This document shows, in pieces, positions 44,013 through 52,294 of a DNA stretch of 64,000 nucleotides; the first letter of the stretch is position 1; every line of letters begins with the position of its first letter. Both the position numbers and the translations under genes were made by a program. The notes beneath the pieces are model-generated. The model saw only the letters and a list, made by a program, of their open reading frames with translations. It was not told the DNA's origin and did not search any database. Source of the DNA: Asanoa ishikariensis (GTDB taxonomy: Bacteria; Actinomycetota; Actinomycetes; Mycobacteriales; Micromonosporaceae); assembly GCF_900107455.1 (NCBI RefSeq), contig NZ_FNQB01000002.1:1054001-1118000 (forward strand), given 5' to 3'.

Positions 44013-45161
44013 ATGTCCTACTCCGACCCCTATTCGAGCGCTGATCCGCCTCGGGCGCGACACTCCGGTGTCGCGCCCGAGAAGTACGACCCAGGGTTCC
44101 CGGCCAACCTCGATGTCCCGGGTTGGGCCGGCCCCACGCAGCCCGGCATCGGGCTGCCGGAGCCGGACCCGCGCCGGGAGCCGGAGGTCAACGGCTACAC
44201 GGCCGAGACGACCCAGCTCCCTCTGGTCACGCCGCGCGCCCAGCACCAGCCCGGCGACGACGATGCCGACGAGGACGCGACGCCGCCGCGGCGCCCCGGC
44301 CCCGGCAGGCGTCGCGCCGGCCCCGGGCGGCCGCCGACCGTCCAGAAGACCAGTCGCGCCGGCCGCAACCTGCCCGCCGCGATCGGTGTCGGGCTCACCC
44401 TCGGCGCGGTCCTGCTCGTCTCGCTGTACGCGTACAAGCCGGCCTTCCTCGGTGTTCTCGCGGTGGCCGTCGCGGTCGGCATCTGGGAGGTCAGCCGCGC
44501 GACCCGCGAGGTCAAGGCCAACCCACCGACGATCCCGTTGATCGCGGGCGGGGTGTTGATGGTCGGCCTGGCCTGGTACGCCGGTGCCGACGCCCTCATG
44601 CTCGGCCTGGTGGCGACCCTGCTCGCGGCGACCGTGTGGCGGCTCGCCGACGGGCCGAAGGGCTTCAAACGGGACCTGACCGCGTCCGTGCTGATCGCGG
44701 TCTACGTGCCGTTCCTCGCCGGGTTCGCCGCGCTGCTCGCGGTGCCGCAGGACGGCGCCGACCGGGTGCTGGTCGTGCTGATCGGCGTCGTCCTCTCCGA
44801 CACGGGCGGTTACGCGGCCGGTGTCTTCCTGGGCCGCCATCCGATGGCGCCGACCGTGAGCCCGAAGAAGTCGTGGGAGGGCTTCGGTGGCTCGCTCGTC
44901 GCCGCGGCCATCGGCACTGCCCTGAGCTGTTACTTCCTGCTCGGAGTCGACTTCTGGTGGGGCGCGTTGATCGGTGCCGCGATCAGTGTCGCGGCGGTCC
45001 TCGGCGACCTCGGCGAGTCGATGCTCAAGCGCGACCTGGGCATCAAGGACATGAGCCGGCTGCTCCCGGGCCACGGCGGCCTGATGGACCGCCTCGACTC
45101 CATCCTGTTCGCGGTGCCGACCGCCTACCTGCTGCTTGCGATCTTCGCCCCGGTGCGCTGA
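44013..45161 (+). CDS. cdsA: Phosphatidate cytidylyltransferase
   Basis: A 382-residue enzyme that makes CDP-diacylglycerol from phosphatidate and CTP. Residues 1-115 are hydrophilic, Pro/Arg/Asp-rich and disordered; about eight membrane segments follow. The signature SMLKRDLGIKDMSRLLPGHGG with MDRLD after it lies near residues 337-362, and LSDTGGYAAGVFLGR near 261. ATG 44013 or GTG 44010 could be the start. The 116-base gap after frr holds no clear signal. Confidence 0.95.
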   Translation: MSYSDPYSSADPPRARHSGVAPEKYDPGFPANLDVPGWAGPTQPGIGLPEPDPRREPEVNGYTAETTQLPLVTPRAQHQPGDDDADEDATPPRRPGPGRRRAGPGRPPTVQKTSRAGRNLPAAIGVGLTLGAVLLVSLYAYKPAFLGVLAVAVAVGIWEVSRATREVKANPPTIPLIAGGVLMVGLAWYAGADALMLGLVATLLAATVWRLADGPKGFKRDLTASVLIAVYVPFLAGFAALLAVPQDGADRVLVVLIGVVLSDTGGYAAGVFLGRHPMAPTVSPKKSWEGFGGSLVAAAIGTALSCYFLLGVDFWWGALIGAAISVAAVLGDLGESMLKRDLGIKDMSRLLPGHGGLMDRLDSILFAVPTAYLLLAIFAPVR

Positions 45162-45522
45162 CCCTCGGGTCCGGCGGTGGGTGGGGAAAGCGACGTTTCG
45201 GAAATCACTTCATGTGAGCCGGCGTACGCGGATCGGAGCGTTCGCGGCGCGGTCCCGACGGTCCCTGGGGGCATTTGATCGGCTTGAGGCCGCGCATCAC
45301 CTTCCCGTACTTTCGGTGGTGCCTAGCGGGATGCGGGCGCAAATGTGGGCTTTTGGCGGCGCGCGGACCCGGCAGCGAAGCGCAGCGAGCGGTGCGCGCG
45401 GGAGCGAGCGGTCGTGCCCACGACGCACGTGCGTCGATGAATTGACGTTTGATCTTCTTATTTCCGTCCCGGCGCCCGGGCAGGTGAAGGTGATCGAACA
45501 GCCGTGGGAGACTTGAGCCGCC
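45162..45522 (+). other. 361-base gap between cdsA and rlmN
   Basis: No gene was accepted. It holds copy F of the dispersed repeat (45361-45433), followed by an AT-richer stretch (TTGACGTTTGATCTTCTTAT) that may include promoter elements of rlmN. Confidence 0.5.
45361..45433 (+). repeat. Dispersed intergenic repeat, copy F (variant 2)
   Basis: Carries the same GGTGCGCGCGGGAGCGAGCG core variant as copy B, followed by GTCGTGCCCACGACG, and is preceded by TTTTGGC as in copy B. It lies 90 bases before rlmN. Confidence 0.8.
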
Positions 45523-46641
45523 ATGACGAGCCTGCCCATTATTCAGTCGGCCGCCACCGCCGGGCGGCGGCCGGCGATGCCGCCGCGCCATCTTGCCGAT
45601 CTCGACATATCGGGGCGTGAGGCCGCGTTGGTCGCGCTCGGTGAGCCCAAGTTCCGTGCGCGGCAGTTGTCCACGCACTACTTCGGCCGGCTGGAACGCG
45701 ACCCCGAGGCGATGACCGACCTGCCCGCGGCGACGCGCGCGAAGATCGCGGACGACCTGCTGCCGCAGTTGCTGACGCCGGTACGCGAGATGGCCACCGA
45801 CGACGGCGCCACCCGCAAGGCGTTGTGGCGGCTACACGACGGCTCGCTCGTCGAGAGCGTGCTGATGGGCTATCCGGATCGCGTCACCGTCTGCATCTCC
45901 AGCCAGGCCGGCTGCGGCATGGCGTGTCCGTTCTGCGCGACCGGCCAGGCGGGGCTGACCCGCAACCTGTCCACCGCCGAGATCGTCGACCAGGCGGTCT
46001 ACCTCGCGGGCGTCGCGGCTTCGGGTGTGATCGCCGGTTCGCCGTCGCGGCTCTCGCACGTGGTGTTCATGGGCATGGGCGAGCCGCTGGCCAACTACAA
46101 CCGGGTCGTGGCCGCCGTCCGGCGCCTGACCTCGCCGGCGCCCGAGGGGCTCGGGCTCTCGCAGCGACACATCACGATCTCGACGGTCGGCCTGGTGCCG
46201 GCGATGCGCAAGCTTGCCGACGAAGACCTACAAGTGACTCTTGCGTTGTCGCTGCACGCGCCCGATGATGATCTGCGCGATGAACTGGTGCCGGTCAACC
46301 AACGGTGGAAGGTGGCCGAGGTGCTCGACGCCGCGTGGCATTACGCGGATCGCACGGGGCGCCGTGTTTCCGTCGAATACGCGATGATCAAAGACGTGAA
46401 CGACCAGCCGTGGCGAGCTGATCTGCTCGGACGTCTGCTGGCCGGGCGGCAGACGCACGTCAACCTCATCCCGCTGAACCCGACTCCGGGCAGCAAGTGG
46501 GATGCGAGTGCCAAGCCGGTCGAACGCGAGTTCGTCCGGAGGCTGCGCGCGGCGGGCGTGTCGACTACCGTGCGTGACACCAGGGGTCGCGAAATCGACG
46601 GCGCGTGCGGCCAGCTCGCCGCGTCCGAGGTGACGACATGA
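45523..46641 (+). CDS. rlmN: 23S rRNA/tRNA m2A methyltransferase RlmN
   Basis: A 372-residue radical-SAM enzyme that methylates A2503 of 23S rRNA and A37 of some tRNAs. The cluster motif CGMACPFC is near residues 130-137; [15 protein letters not shown] near 243 is typical; a C-terminal Cys lies in DGACGQL near residue 363. The N-terminal helical domain (1-100) is complete. 43 bases separate it from the DivIVA-like gene. Confidence 0.96.
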   Translation: MTSLPIIQSAATAGRRPAMPPRHLADLDISGREAALVALGEPKFRARQLSTHYFGRLERDPEAMTDLPAATRAKIADDLLPQLLTPVREMATDDGATRKALWRLHDGSLVESVLMGYPDRVTVCISSQAGCGMACPFCATGQAGLTRNLSTAEIVDQAVYLAGVAASGVIAGSPSRLSHVVFMGMGEPLANYNRVVAAVRRLTSPAPEGLGLSQRHITISTVGLVPAMRKLADEDLQVTLALSLHAPDDDLRDELVPVNQRWKVAEVLDAAWHYADRTGRRVSVEYAMIKDVNDQPWRADLLGRLLAGRQTHVNLIPLNPTPGSKWDASAKPVEREFVRRLRAAGVSTTVRDTRGREIDGACGQLAASEVTT

Positions 46642-46684
46642 CCGCGTTCGGGGCCGCGGCCGAGCGAACTAACCAGGAGACATA

Positions 46685-47866
46685 GTGGCGAGCCAGGGTC
46701 AACGATTCCGCCGTCGGGCACTGCGTCGCGGCTACAAGGTCGACGAGGTCGACGCCTTCCTGGACCGCGTCGAGGCGACCCTCGCCGGCGATCCGGTCGG
46801 CCAGCCGGTCGGGGCGCAGGAAGTCCACGACATCGTCTTCCGGGTCCGGTTCGGCGGGTACGACGAATGGCAGGTCGACCTGCACCTCGACCGCGTCGAG
46901 CGGCAGGTCGGCGAGCTCGAGGAGCGCAACGGGCGCTCCGGGGGCCCCGACCGGATGGGCCTGCCGGACCGGATGGGCCCTCCCGGCCAGTTCGGCCCGC
47001 CGCCCGGTGATCGGATGGGACCGGGGGACCGGATGGGTCCGCCGATCCCGGCGCCGCCGCCGGGCTCCTTCGGCCCGCCGCCGGACCGTCGTGCCGCGGC
47101 GATGGGCGGCAACCCGCTGCCGACCCGGCCGACCCCCAACGACGACCCCTACGCGCGCCCCGGCCCGCCGCCGCCTTACGGCTCCGGGTTCGATGGCCCG
47201 CGTGGGTACGACGGCCCTGGTCAGCAGGGTGCCGGACCGCTGCCTCCGGGCGCCGGCCAGGGCGCGCCCCCGATGCGGGGTGGCGGCTTCCCGCCGCAGG
47301 ACGACGGCTACGACGGCCCGGAGCAGCCCGGTCGCCGCGGCCGGATGGACATGACAGCCGAGATCCGCATGCCGGAGCGCGGTGACCCGGGCCGTGGTGG
47401 TCCGGTGCACCCGGGCGGCGGCGGTCCCGGCATGGGTGGCGGTCCCGGCATGGGTGGCGGCCCCGGCATGGGCGGTGGCCCGGGCATGGGCGGTGGCCCC
47501 GGCATGGGCGGTGGCGCACCCGGCATGGGTGGCCCCGGCCTCGCGATGGGTGGCGCGCCCGGTGGTGGCATGGGTGCCCCCGGCATGGGTGGCCCGCCGC
47601 TGATGGGCCCGCCCGGCAGCGATCTCGCACGGGTCGACTCGATGCGGCGGTCGTTCCAGGTGCGCCGGTTCGGCAGCGGCTACGACCCGATGCAGGTCGA
47701 CCGCTTCTTCGAGGACGTGCTGACGGGCATGACCGGCCGCGGCCCGATCCCGACCACCGACGCGGACTTCGACGCGGGCCAGTTCGGGCTGGTGCCCGGG
47801 GGCTACTTCGAGGCCGAGGTCGAGCAGGCCCTGCTGGAGATCCGCGACATCGTTCGTCGGCGCTGA
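46685..47866 (+). CDS. DivIVA-domain protein with Gly-Met repeats
   Basis: A 393-residue protein. Two N-terminal DivIVA-type motifs, RRGYKVDEVDAFLDRVEATL (about 14-33) and GYDEWQVDLHLDRVERQV (about 58-75), are joined to a third near the C-terminus, GSGYDPMQVDRFFEDVL (about 330-346). Between them lie Met-Gly-Pro-rich repeats, including six units of GPGMGG or near it (nt 47421-47540). No coiled coil as long as in Wag31/DivIVA is visible, so it is a member of the short DivIVA-like family. A membrane-associated, polar or septal role is inference. A terminator follows. Confidence 0.85.
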   Translation: MASQGQRFRRRALRRGYKVDEVDAFLDRVEATLAGDPVGQPVGAQEVHDIVFRVRFGGYDEWQVDLHLDRVERQVGELEERNGRSGGPDRMGLPDRMGPPGQFGPPPGDRMGPGDRMGPPIPAPPPGSFGPPPDRRAAAMGGNPLPTRPTPNDDPYARPGPPPPYGSGFDGPRGYDGPGQQGAGPLPPGAGQGAPPMRGGGFPPQDDGYDGPEQPGRRGRMDMTAEIRMPERGDPGRGGPVHPGGGGPGMGGGPGMGGGPGMGGGPGMGGGPGMGGGAPGMGGPGLAMGGAPGGGMGAPGMGGPPLMGPPGSDLARVDSMRRSFQVRRFGSGYDPMQVDRFFEDVLTGMTGRGPIPTTDADFDAGQFGLVPGGYFEAEVEQALLEIRDIVRRR

Positions 47867-47884
47867 GCCTTCAGTCGTTTCGCT

Positions 47885-47930
47885 GTCCCGCCCGCTGGTC
47901 TTTTCTGACCGGTGGGCGGGACTGTTTTGT
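47885..47930 (+). terminator. Rho-independent terminator
   Basis: Stem GTCCCGCCCGCTGGTC/GACCGGTGGGCGGGAC with two imperfect pairs and a 6-base loop, followed by TGTTTTGT. It starts 19 bases after the DivIVA-like gene. This is among the clearest intrinsic terminators in the window. Confidence 0.85.
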
Positions 47931-48207
47931 AGGCGGCTCGTCCGGCTGGCGGTCGGAGCGTTTTGATCGACCTCGCGGAACTTGAGCGCAGGCCACTGCC
48001 CGGGGTGCCGCGCTTGTTTCCTGTCGGCTGCCTCGCCGATGGCCGGGAGCTGGAGTCGCGCGCCGGCGGACCACGCCGACGGCACGGCCGTCGGACTCGG
48101 GGTCGGCATCGGCATCGGGGATACGGGCGACGAGGCGCTTGGCGGTCGTCGCGGTGCTCCGCTGGCGGGAGATGTCCGCATTCCAAGCTGCTGGAGCGAA
48201 CGGGTGA
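47931..48207 (+). other. Gap of about 280 bases after the terminator
   Basis: No gene was accepted. Open frames on both strands here have atypical composition and no ribosome site. The amidohydrolase remnant follows directly, so the stretch may be decayed coding sequence. Confidence 0.4.
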
Positions 48208-48357
48208 GATCTGCGAGTTGCCGCCGGTGACACGATCCCGCCGTTCGTGCCGGCAGCCCGCGACCACATCCTGGCCTGCCACGCACACGGCACCCAGGGC
48301 GGTTTCCACGCGATCGGCGACGCGGCGCCGCCCGACGTCCTGGAGGGCCCGGGGTAG
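48208..48357 (+). pseudogene. Remnant of a YtcJ-like amidohydrolase
   Basis: A 49-codon frame between two stops (TGA at 48205, TAG at 48355) reads ...AGDTIPPFVPAARDHILACH, then GGFHAIGDAAPPDVLEG. The FHAIGDAA box with the preceding ACH-x(5)-GGF spacing is characteristic of the YtcJ amidohydrolase family, which normally has 500-550 residues. No start and no other part of the gene was found nearby. It is judged a degraded fragment. Confidence 0.6.
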
Positions 48358-48366
48358 TTCTTGTGC

Positions 48367-48438
48367 CGCGGGCCTGGCAGCGAAGCGGAGCGAGCGGTCT
48401 CCGGCGGGAGCGACGGTCGTGCCCACGACGAATCCGGG
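48367..48438 (+). repeat. Dispersed intergenic repeat, copy G
   Basis: Reads CGCGGGCCTGGCAGCGAAGC, then AGCGAGCGGTCTCCGGCGGG, AGCGACGGTCGTGCCCACGA and AATCCGGG. It follows the amidohydrolase remnant by 9 bases and precedes a tandem repeat. Unlike the others it faces a minus-strand gene. Confidence 0.8.
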
Positions 48439-48475
48439 AAATCCTGGTTCTGGGCTTACGCGGATCTACAGCAGA

Positions 48476-48607
48476 CCCCAGCTAAGGCCGAGGCTTTGGC
48501 CGGCGGTCCGGTCGGCGGCCCCGGCTAAGGCCGAGGCTTGGGCGACGGTCCGGTCGACGACCCCGGCTAAGGCCGAGGCTTTGGCCGACGGTCCGGTCGG
48601 CGTCGGC
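48476..48607 (+). repeat. 42-43 bp tandem repeat, three units
   Basis: Units start at 48476, 48519 and 48561 with CCCC(A/G)GCTAAGGCCGAGGC, followed by GGTCCGGTCG; a partial fourth ends at the stop codon of the minus-strand gene at 48608. Identity between units is high. Confidence 0.85.
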
Positions 48608-48832
48608 TTAGGAGCGCAGGCCGTTGCGGCGGAGGACGGAGTCGCCGATGACCGCGAGGATCAGGGCGGCGGCGATGCCGTTGAGCCAGATGCGCTCGAC
48701 GCCGGTGACCTCGTTGTTGCAGAACTGCATCAGCACCAGTGAGATGGCGACGACGATGGCACCGATCCGGCCGCCCTTGCGGTGGCCCGGCTTCCTCTGG
48801 TCAGGGGCGATGACCGGCTCGTGCTCTGCCAC
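48608..48832 (-). CDS. Small two-helix membrane protein
   Basis: A 74-residue protein: a hydrophilic N-terminus rich in His/Arg/Glu (VAEHEPVIAPDQRKPGHRKGG) precedes two hydrophobic segments at about residues 24-38 and 50-66. GGGAGGAG lies seven bases before the GTG at 48832. No family recognised. Divergent from the Rieske/MBL gene across 133 bases. Its stop abuts a tandem repeat. Confidence 0.7.
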   Translation of the reverse strand: MAEHEPVIAPDQRKPGHRKGGRIGAIVVAISLVLMQFCNNEVTGVERIWLNGIAAALILAVIGDSVLRRNGLRS

Positions 48833-48965
48833 CTCGTGGCTCCTCCCTCGGCTGCGTGCGGAGATCAGTGTGGCATGTCCGTGGCGTCGAGGATCGGGCA
48901 CCCCGGCTCGTCGGGTAGCGTTTTCGCCGTACCTGACGAGCTTTTGATCTTGGGGGTTTGCTGCC

Positions 48966-50564
48966 GTGCGAGTGACCGGGACGGGACATGCCTCTATGCG
49001 GATCGACACCCCAGCGGGGAGCATCCTGTGTGATCCCTGGGTGAATCCGGCCTATTTCGCGTCGTGGTTTCCCTTCCCCGACAACTCGTTGCTCGACTGG
49101 GAGACGCTCGGGCAGGTCGACTACCTGTACCTGAGCCACCTGCACCGCGATCACTTCGACGCCGCGCACCTCAAGCGCTTCGTGTCGAAGAAGGCGCGCG
49201 TGTTGCTGCCGGAGTACCCGACCAGCGAGCTCGAGGACCAGCTCCGCGAGTTGGGGTTCACCGACTTCATCAAGACCGTGTCGGAGGAGGTCCTCGAGCT
49301 CGACGGCGGTCTGAAGATCATGATCCAGGCGTTGACGTCGCCGACGGACGGGCCGATCGGTGACTCCTCTCTGTGGGTCGAGTACGACGGCGTGCGGCTG
49401 CTCAACCAGAACGACGCCCGGCCGACGGACCTGGCGCTGTTCACCTCGCTGGGCCACGTGCACGCGCACATGCTGCAGTTCTCGGGCGCCATCTGGTACC
49501 CGATGGTCTACGAGCTGCCCCAGTCCGCCAAGACCGCCTTCGGCAAGCAGAAGCGGGACCGGCAGTTCGACCGGACGTGGCGCTACATCGACGACCTGAA
49601 GGCGACGAACGTCTTCCCGATCGCCGGGCCGCCGTGCTTCCTGGACGACGAGTTGTGGCAGTTCAACGACATCTTCGGCGACGAGGGCAACATCTTCCCG
49701 GACCAGTCGGTCTTCATGAAGGAGTACGCCAAGGTCGGCGGCACCAACGGCGTCGTCCTCCTGCCCGGCAGCGTCTCGGAGATCACCGAGACCTCGATCG
49801 AGACGACCCACCCGACCGACGTCGATGAGTTCTTCGCCAACAAGGTCGCGCACCTCGAGGAGATGCGGGAGCGCAAGCGCCCGGTCATCGAGGCCGAGAA
49901 GGCGTCGTGGCGGCACCCCGAGATCGATGTGCTCAAGGAGATGAAGCGGCGGATCGAGCCGCTCCTCGAGGAGTCGATCTACCTGGCCAAGGGCGTCGGG
50001 GGTCCGGTCCGCTTCGACCTGGTCGGCTACGACGGCGACGCGGTCGAGTCGATCGTGGTGGACTTCCCGGGCAAGGAGGTCCGGCGGTACGCGGACGAGA
50101 AGGTCCGCTACCGCTTCCGCACCGAGCGCGCGCTCATCGAGCACCTCCTTTTCATCGACGAGGTGGACTGGGTCAACTCGCTGTTCCTCTCCTGCCGCTT
50201 CTCGGCGGCGCGGATCGGGCAGTACAACGAGTTCGTCTACGCCTTCTTCAAGTGCCTGTCCGAGGAGCGGCTGCAGTACGCCGAGGGCTGGTACGACGAG
50301 CACCAGCGCACCACCGACGCCGAGGACATCACCCTTGGCGACTGGGTCGTGCAGCGGCGCTGCCCGCACCTGAAGGCGGACCTCACCCGCTTCGGGATCG
50401 TCGACGGCGACCAGCTGACCTGCCAACTGCATGGGTGGCGGTTCGACCTGCCGAGCGGGCGTTGCCTGACCGGCGTCGGCCACCAGATCCGCGCGCGCCG
50501 GGCAGGCGAGCCCGCACCGACCGCGGACGGCGACGCACCCGAAGCCGCCGCCACGCCGGCCTAG
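48966..50564 (+). CDS. Fused metallo-beta-lactamase-fold and Rieske [2Fe-2S] protein
   Basis: A 532-residue protein. The N-terminal two-thirds has a metallo-beta-lactamase fold with the metal motif SHLHRDHFD near residue 57, and resembles UlaG-type and CMP-sialate-hydroxylase-related hydrolases. The C-terminus (about 455-510) carries a complete Rieske site: CPHL near residue 465 and CQLHGWRF near residue 486. In CMP-sialate hydroxylases the Rieske domain is at the other end, so the substrate cannot be taken from them. The GTG at 48966 starts MRVTGTGHASM. Function unknown. Confidence 0.88.
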   Translation: MRVTGTGHASMRIDTPAGSILCDPWVNPAYFASWFPFPDNSLLDWETLGQVDYLYLSHLHRDHFDAAHLKRFVSKKARVLLPEYPTSELEDQLRELGFTDFIKTVSEEVLELDGGLKIMIQALTSPTDGPIGDSSLWVEYDGVRLLNQNDARPTDLALFTSLGHVHAHMLQFSGAIWYPMVYELPQSAKTAFGKQKRDRQFDRTWRYIDDLKATNVFPIAGPPCFLDDELWQFNDIFGDEGNIFPDQSVFMKEYAKVGGTNGVVLLPGSVSEITETSIETTHPTDVDEFFANKVAHLEEMRERKRPVIEAEKASWRHPEIDVLKEMKRRIEPLLEESIYLAKGVGGPVRFDLVGYDGDAVESIVVDFPGKEVRRYADEKVRYRFRTERALIEHLLFIDEVDWVNSLFLSCRFSAARIGQYNEFVYAFFKCLSEERLQYAEGWYDEHQRTTDAEDITLGDWVVQRRCPHLKADLTRFGIVDGDQLTCQLHGWRFDLPSGRCLTGVGHQIRARRAGEPAPTADGDAPEAAATPA

Positions 50565-50903
50565 CCGGTCTGGCTTCCGGCCCGGACGGCGCCGAGGGGC
50601 CGCTGCGCGGCGAAGGCCGGGCACGCCGGCGCCGGTCTGGATTCTGACCCGGACGGCGCCGAAGGGCCGCTGCGCGGCGGAGGCCGGCTACGCCGGCTAG
50701 CCGGCCGGGATTCTGACCCGGACGGTGCCGAGAGGCCGCTGCGCGGCGAAGGCCCGCCGCGCCGGCCTAGCCGGCCTGGCTCCTGGCCTGAATGGCCCCC
50801 GAGCGCCGGCCGCGCGGCGGCGGCCAGCCACGCGGGCCTGTCTGGCCTGGACGGCGCCGAGAGGCCGCTGCGCGGCGACGGCCGGGCACGCCGGCCCGGC
50901 GGG
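50553..50903 (+). repeat. Tandem array of 60-69 bp units, five copies
   Basis: GGACGGCGCCGA or a near variant recurs at 50584, 50651, 50720, about 50789 (degenerate) and 50849, each followed by GGCCGCTGCGCGGCG and then a GCCGGCCTAGCCGG-like word. The first unit includes the last codons and TAG of the Rieske gene. This fills the whole 339-base gap to the GyrI-like gene; no other signal was seen. Confidence 0.85.
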
Positions 50904-51392
50904 TCAGCGGAGTAGGAAGGCTAGCTCCGTCTCCCATTTGTCGACCGGGACCTCGGCCGGGTTGGACTTGTAGATCTCCAGCCGGCAGCGCCATACGTCG
51001 CCGGCGGGGGAGTCGTGGTGGTCGAACTCCAGGTCGCGGCCGTGTGCCCAGCCGAGGAGGTTGGTGGTCACGTCGAGGAGCTCGTCGGGGTGGCCGACGT
51101 GCGTGACGGTCGCGTAGCGGCCAGCGGGCAGAACGTCGGCGAAGATCTCGCCGCTGCCGCCGACGGGCATGTTGACCGGGACGCCTGCCTCGATCTCGAG
51201 CTCGGCCGCCATGTCGATGACGTTGTATTTGAGGAACGGCGCGCCGACCGCCGCGATGCGGCGTTGAGCTAGGAACGCGAACAGGTCAGGGATGCGATCG
51301 GCGATGTCGGCGATCGAACTCATGGTCACCGTGCGCTTGATGGCGATGTAGTCCTGCGCCGGACGGTCTGTCACGGTGGGCTCGGTGGTCAC
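50904..51392 (-). CDS. GyrI-like effector-binding domain protein
   Basis: A 162-residue stand-alone GyrI-like (AraC effector-binding) domain. The SHV-type duplicated core is visible in VNMPVGGSGEIFADVLPAG (about 80-98) and the closing VWRCRLEIYKSNPAEVP. These proteins bind or modify small molecules, and some relatives are cyclopropanoid hydrolases. AAAGGA precedes GTG 51392 by about seven bases. It lies 88 bases downstream of a TetR gene on the same strand and is probably co-expressed with it. Confidence 0.83.
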   Translation of the reverse strand: MTTEPTVTDRPAQDYIAIKRTVTMSSIADIADRIPDLFAFLAQRRIAAVGAPFLKYNVIDMAAELEIEAGVPVNMPVGGSGEIFADVLPAGRYATVTHVGHPDELLDVTTNLLGWAHGRDLEFDHHDSPAGDVWRCRLEIYKSNPAEVPVDKWETELAFLLR

Positions 51393-51480
51393 GGCCGGTC
51401 CTTTCTCGTGGCTCGATGCGACGGAAACAGTATGTGCGGGGGCTCCGACAGAAACGCGGCCGTGCGTACGCCGGAGCCGG

Positions 51481-52194
51481 TCAGCTCTTGTCGCTGCGCC
51501 CCGTGAACTGGCCGACGTAGGAGTGGAGCTCCATCTCGAACAGCGCCCCGGGGTCGGACACCGCCCACCTCAGGTGGTGGAAGACCTCCATGGACACCAG
51601 CCCGTAGAGCCGGGTCCAGCCGCTGAGGAAAGCCCACGCCACCTCGATCGGCACCTCTTCGCCGTGGCCCGAGCGCAGCGGCTCCAGGTGGGCGGCGAGG
51701 CGTTCCTCCATCAGCGAGCGTGGCGGGGTGGGGTACTGCTCGCGGAGCCAGAGCGCGTTGATCGTCTCCATGAACGGGCGCCCGAACTCGACGCCCGGAT
51801 GGTCCGCGTCGTCGCAGCTCTCTTGGAACGCGACGATTCCGGGCAGCGGGCTGCCGAGGATCAGGGCGAACTCGGCCGGGTGCGCGACCGACCACTCGCG
51901 GAACGCGCGGGCCATCGCGATGATCTGCGTGACCGGGTCGTCGCCGGCATCGTGCTTGGCCGCGCTGACGATCTCGGAAAGCTCGATGTAGAGATCTCCG
52001 GCGAGCGCCTCGACGAGTGCGTCGAGGCTGTCGAAATACCGATAGATCGCGGGCGCGGTCATGCCCATCTCGCGGGCGATCGCGCGCAGGGAGATGGCGT
52101 CCGGGCCGCCGGTGACCAGCAGTCGACGGGCCTCGTCCTTGATCTCGGTGAGAGTCGAGGTGCGGAGGCGCTCGCGGCGTGTCGGCGCACTCAA
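51481..52194 (-). CDS. TetR-family regulator of the MMPL exporter
   Basis: A 237-residue TetR protein with the helix-turn-helix at about residues 20-65 (LRAIAREMGMTAPAIYRYF) and a TetR_C_33-like C-terminal domain. The TTG at 52194 was chosen because a perfect AAGGAGG (52201-52208, minus strand) stands six bases upstream; an in-frame ATG at 52248 has its ribosome site too close. The divergent MMPL gene and the palindrome between the two make it the likely local repressor. Confidence 0.9.
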   Translation of the reverse strand: MSAPTRRERLRTSTLTEIKDEARRLLVTGGPDAISLRAIAREMGMTAPAIYRYFDSLDALVEALAGDLYIELSEIVSAAKHDAGDDPVTQIIAMARAFREWSVAHPAEFALILGSPLPGIVAFQESCDDADHPGVEFGRPFMETINALWLREQYPTPPRSLMEERLAAHLEPLRSGHGEEVPIEVAWAFLSGWTRLYGLVSMEVFHHLRWAVSDPGALFEMELHSYVGQFTGRSDKS

Positions 52195-52217
52195 ACGCGA
52201 ACCTCCTTGACTCCCGA

Positions 52218-52263
52218 GAACGCCGTTGCCATAGTTAACGGCGTTCATTCTCCTAACGCTGTT
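52218..52263 (+). promoter_or_regulatory. Operator between TetR and MMPL genes
   Basis: Perfect 10-bp arms GAACGCCGTT (52218) and AACGGCGTTC (52237) with a 9-base spacer, followed by a third related half-site AACGCTGTTC at 52254. It lies in the 100-base gap between the divergent starts. Confidence 0.65.
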
Positions 52264-52294
52264 CGTAGTTTGGCACAGATCTCTGGGGGGATCC

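Noticed and set aside
47963-48742. Plus-strand frame of 259 codons between the DivIVA-like and Rieske genes
   Set aside because: It runs through a dispersed repeat and a tandem repeat and opposite a small gene with a good ribosome site; its peptide is Arg-rich and without family features.
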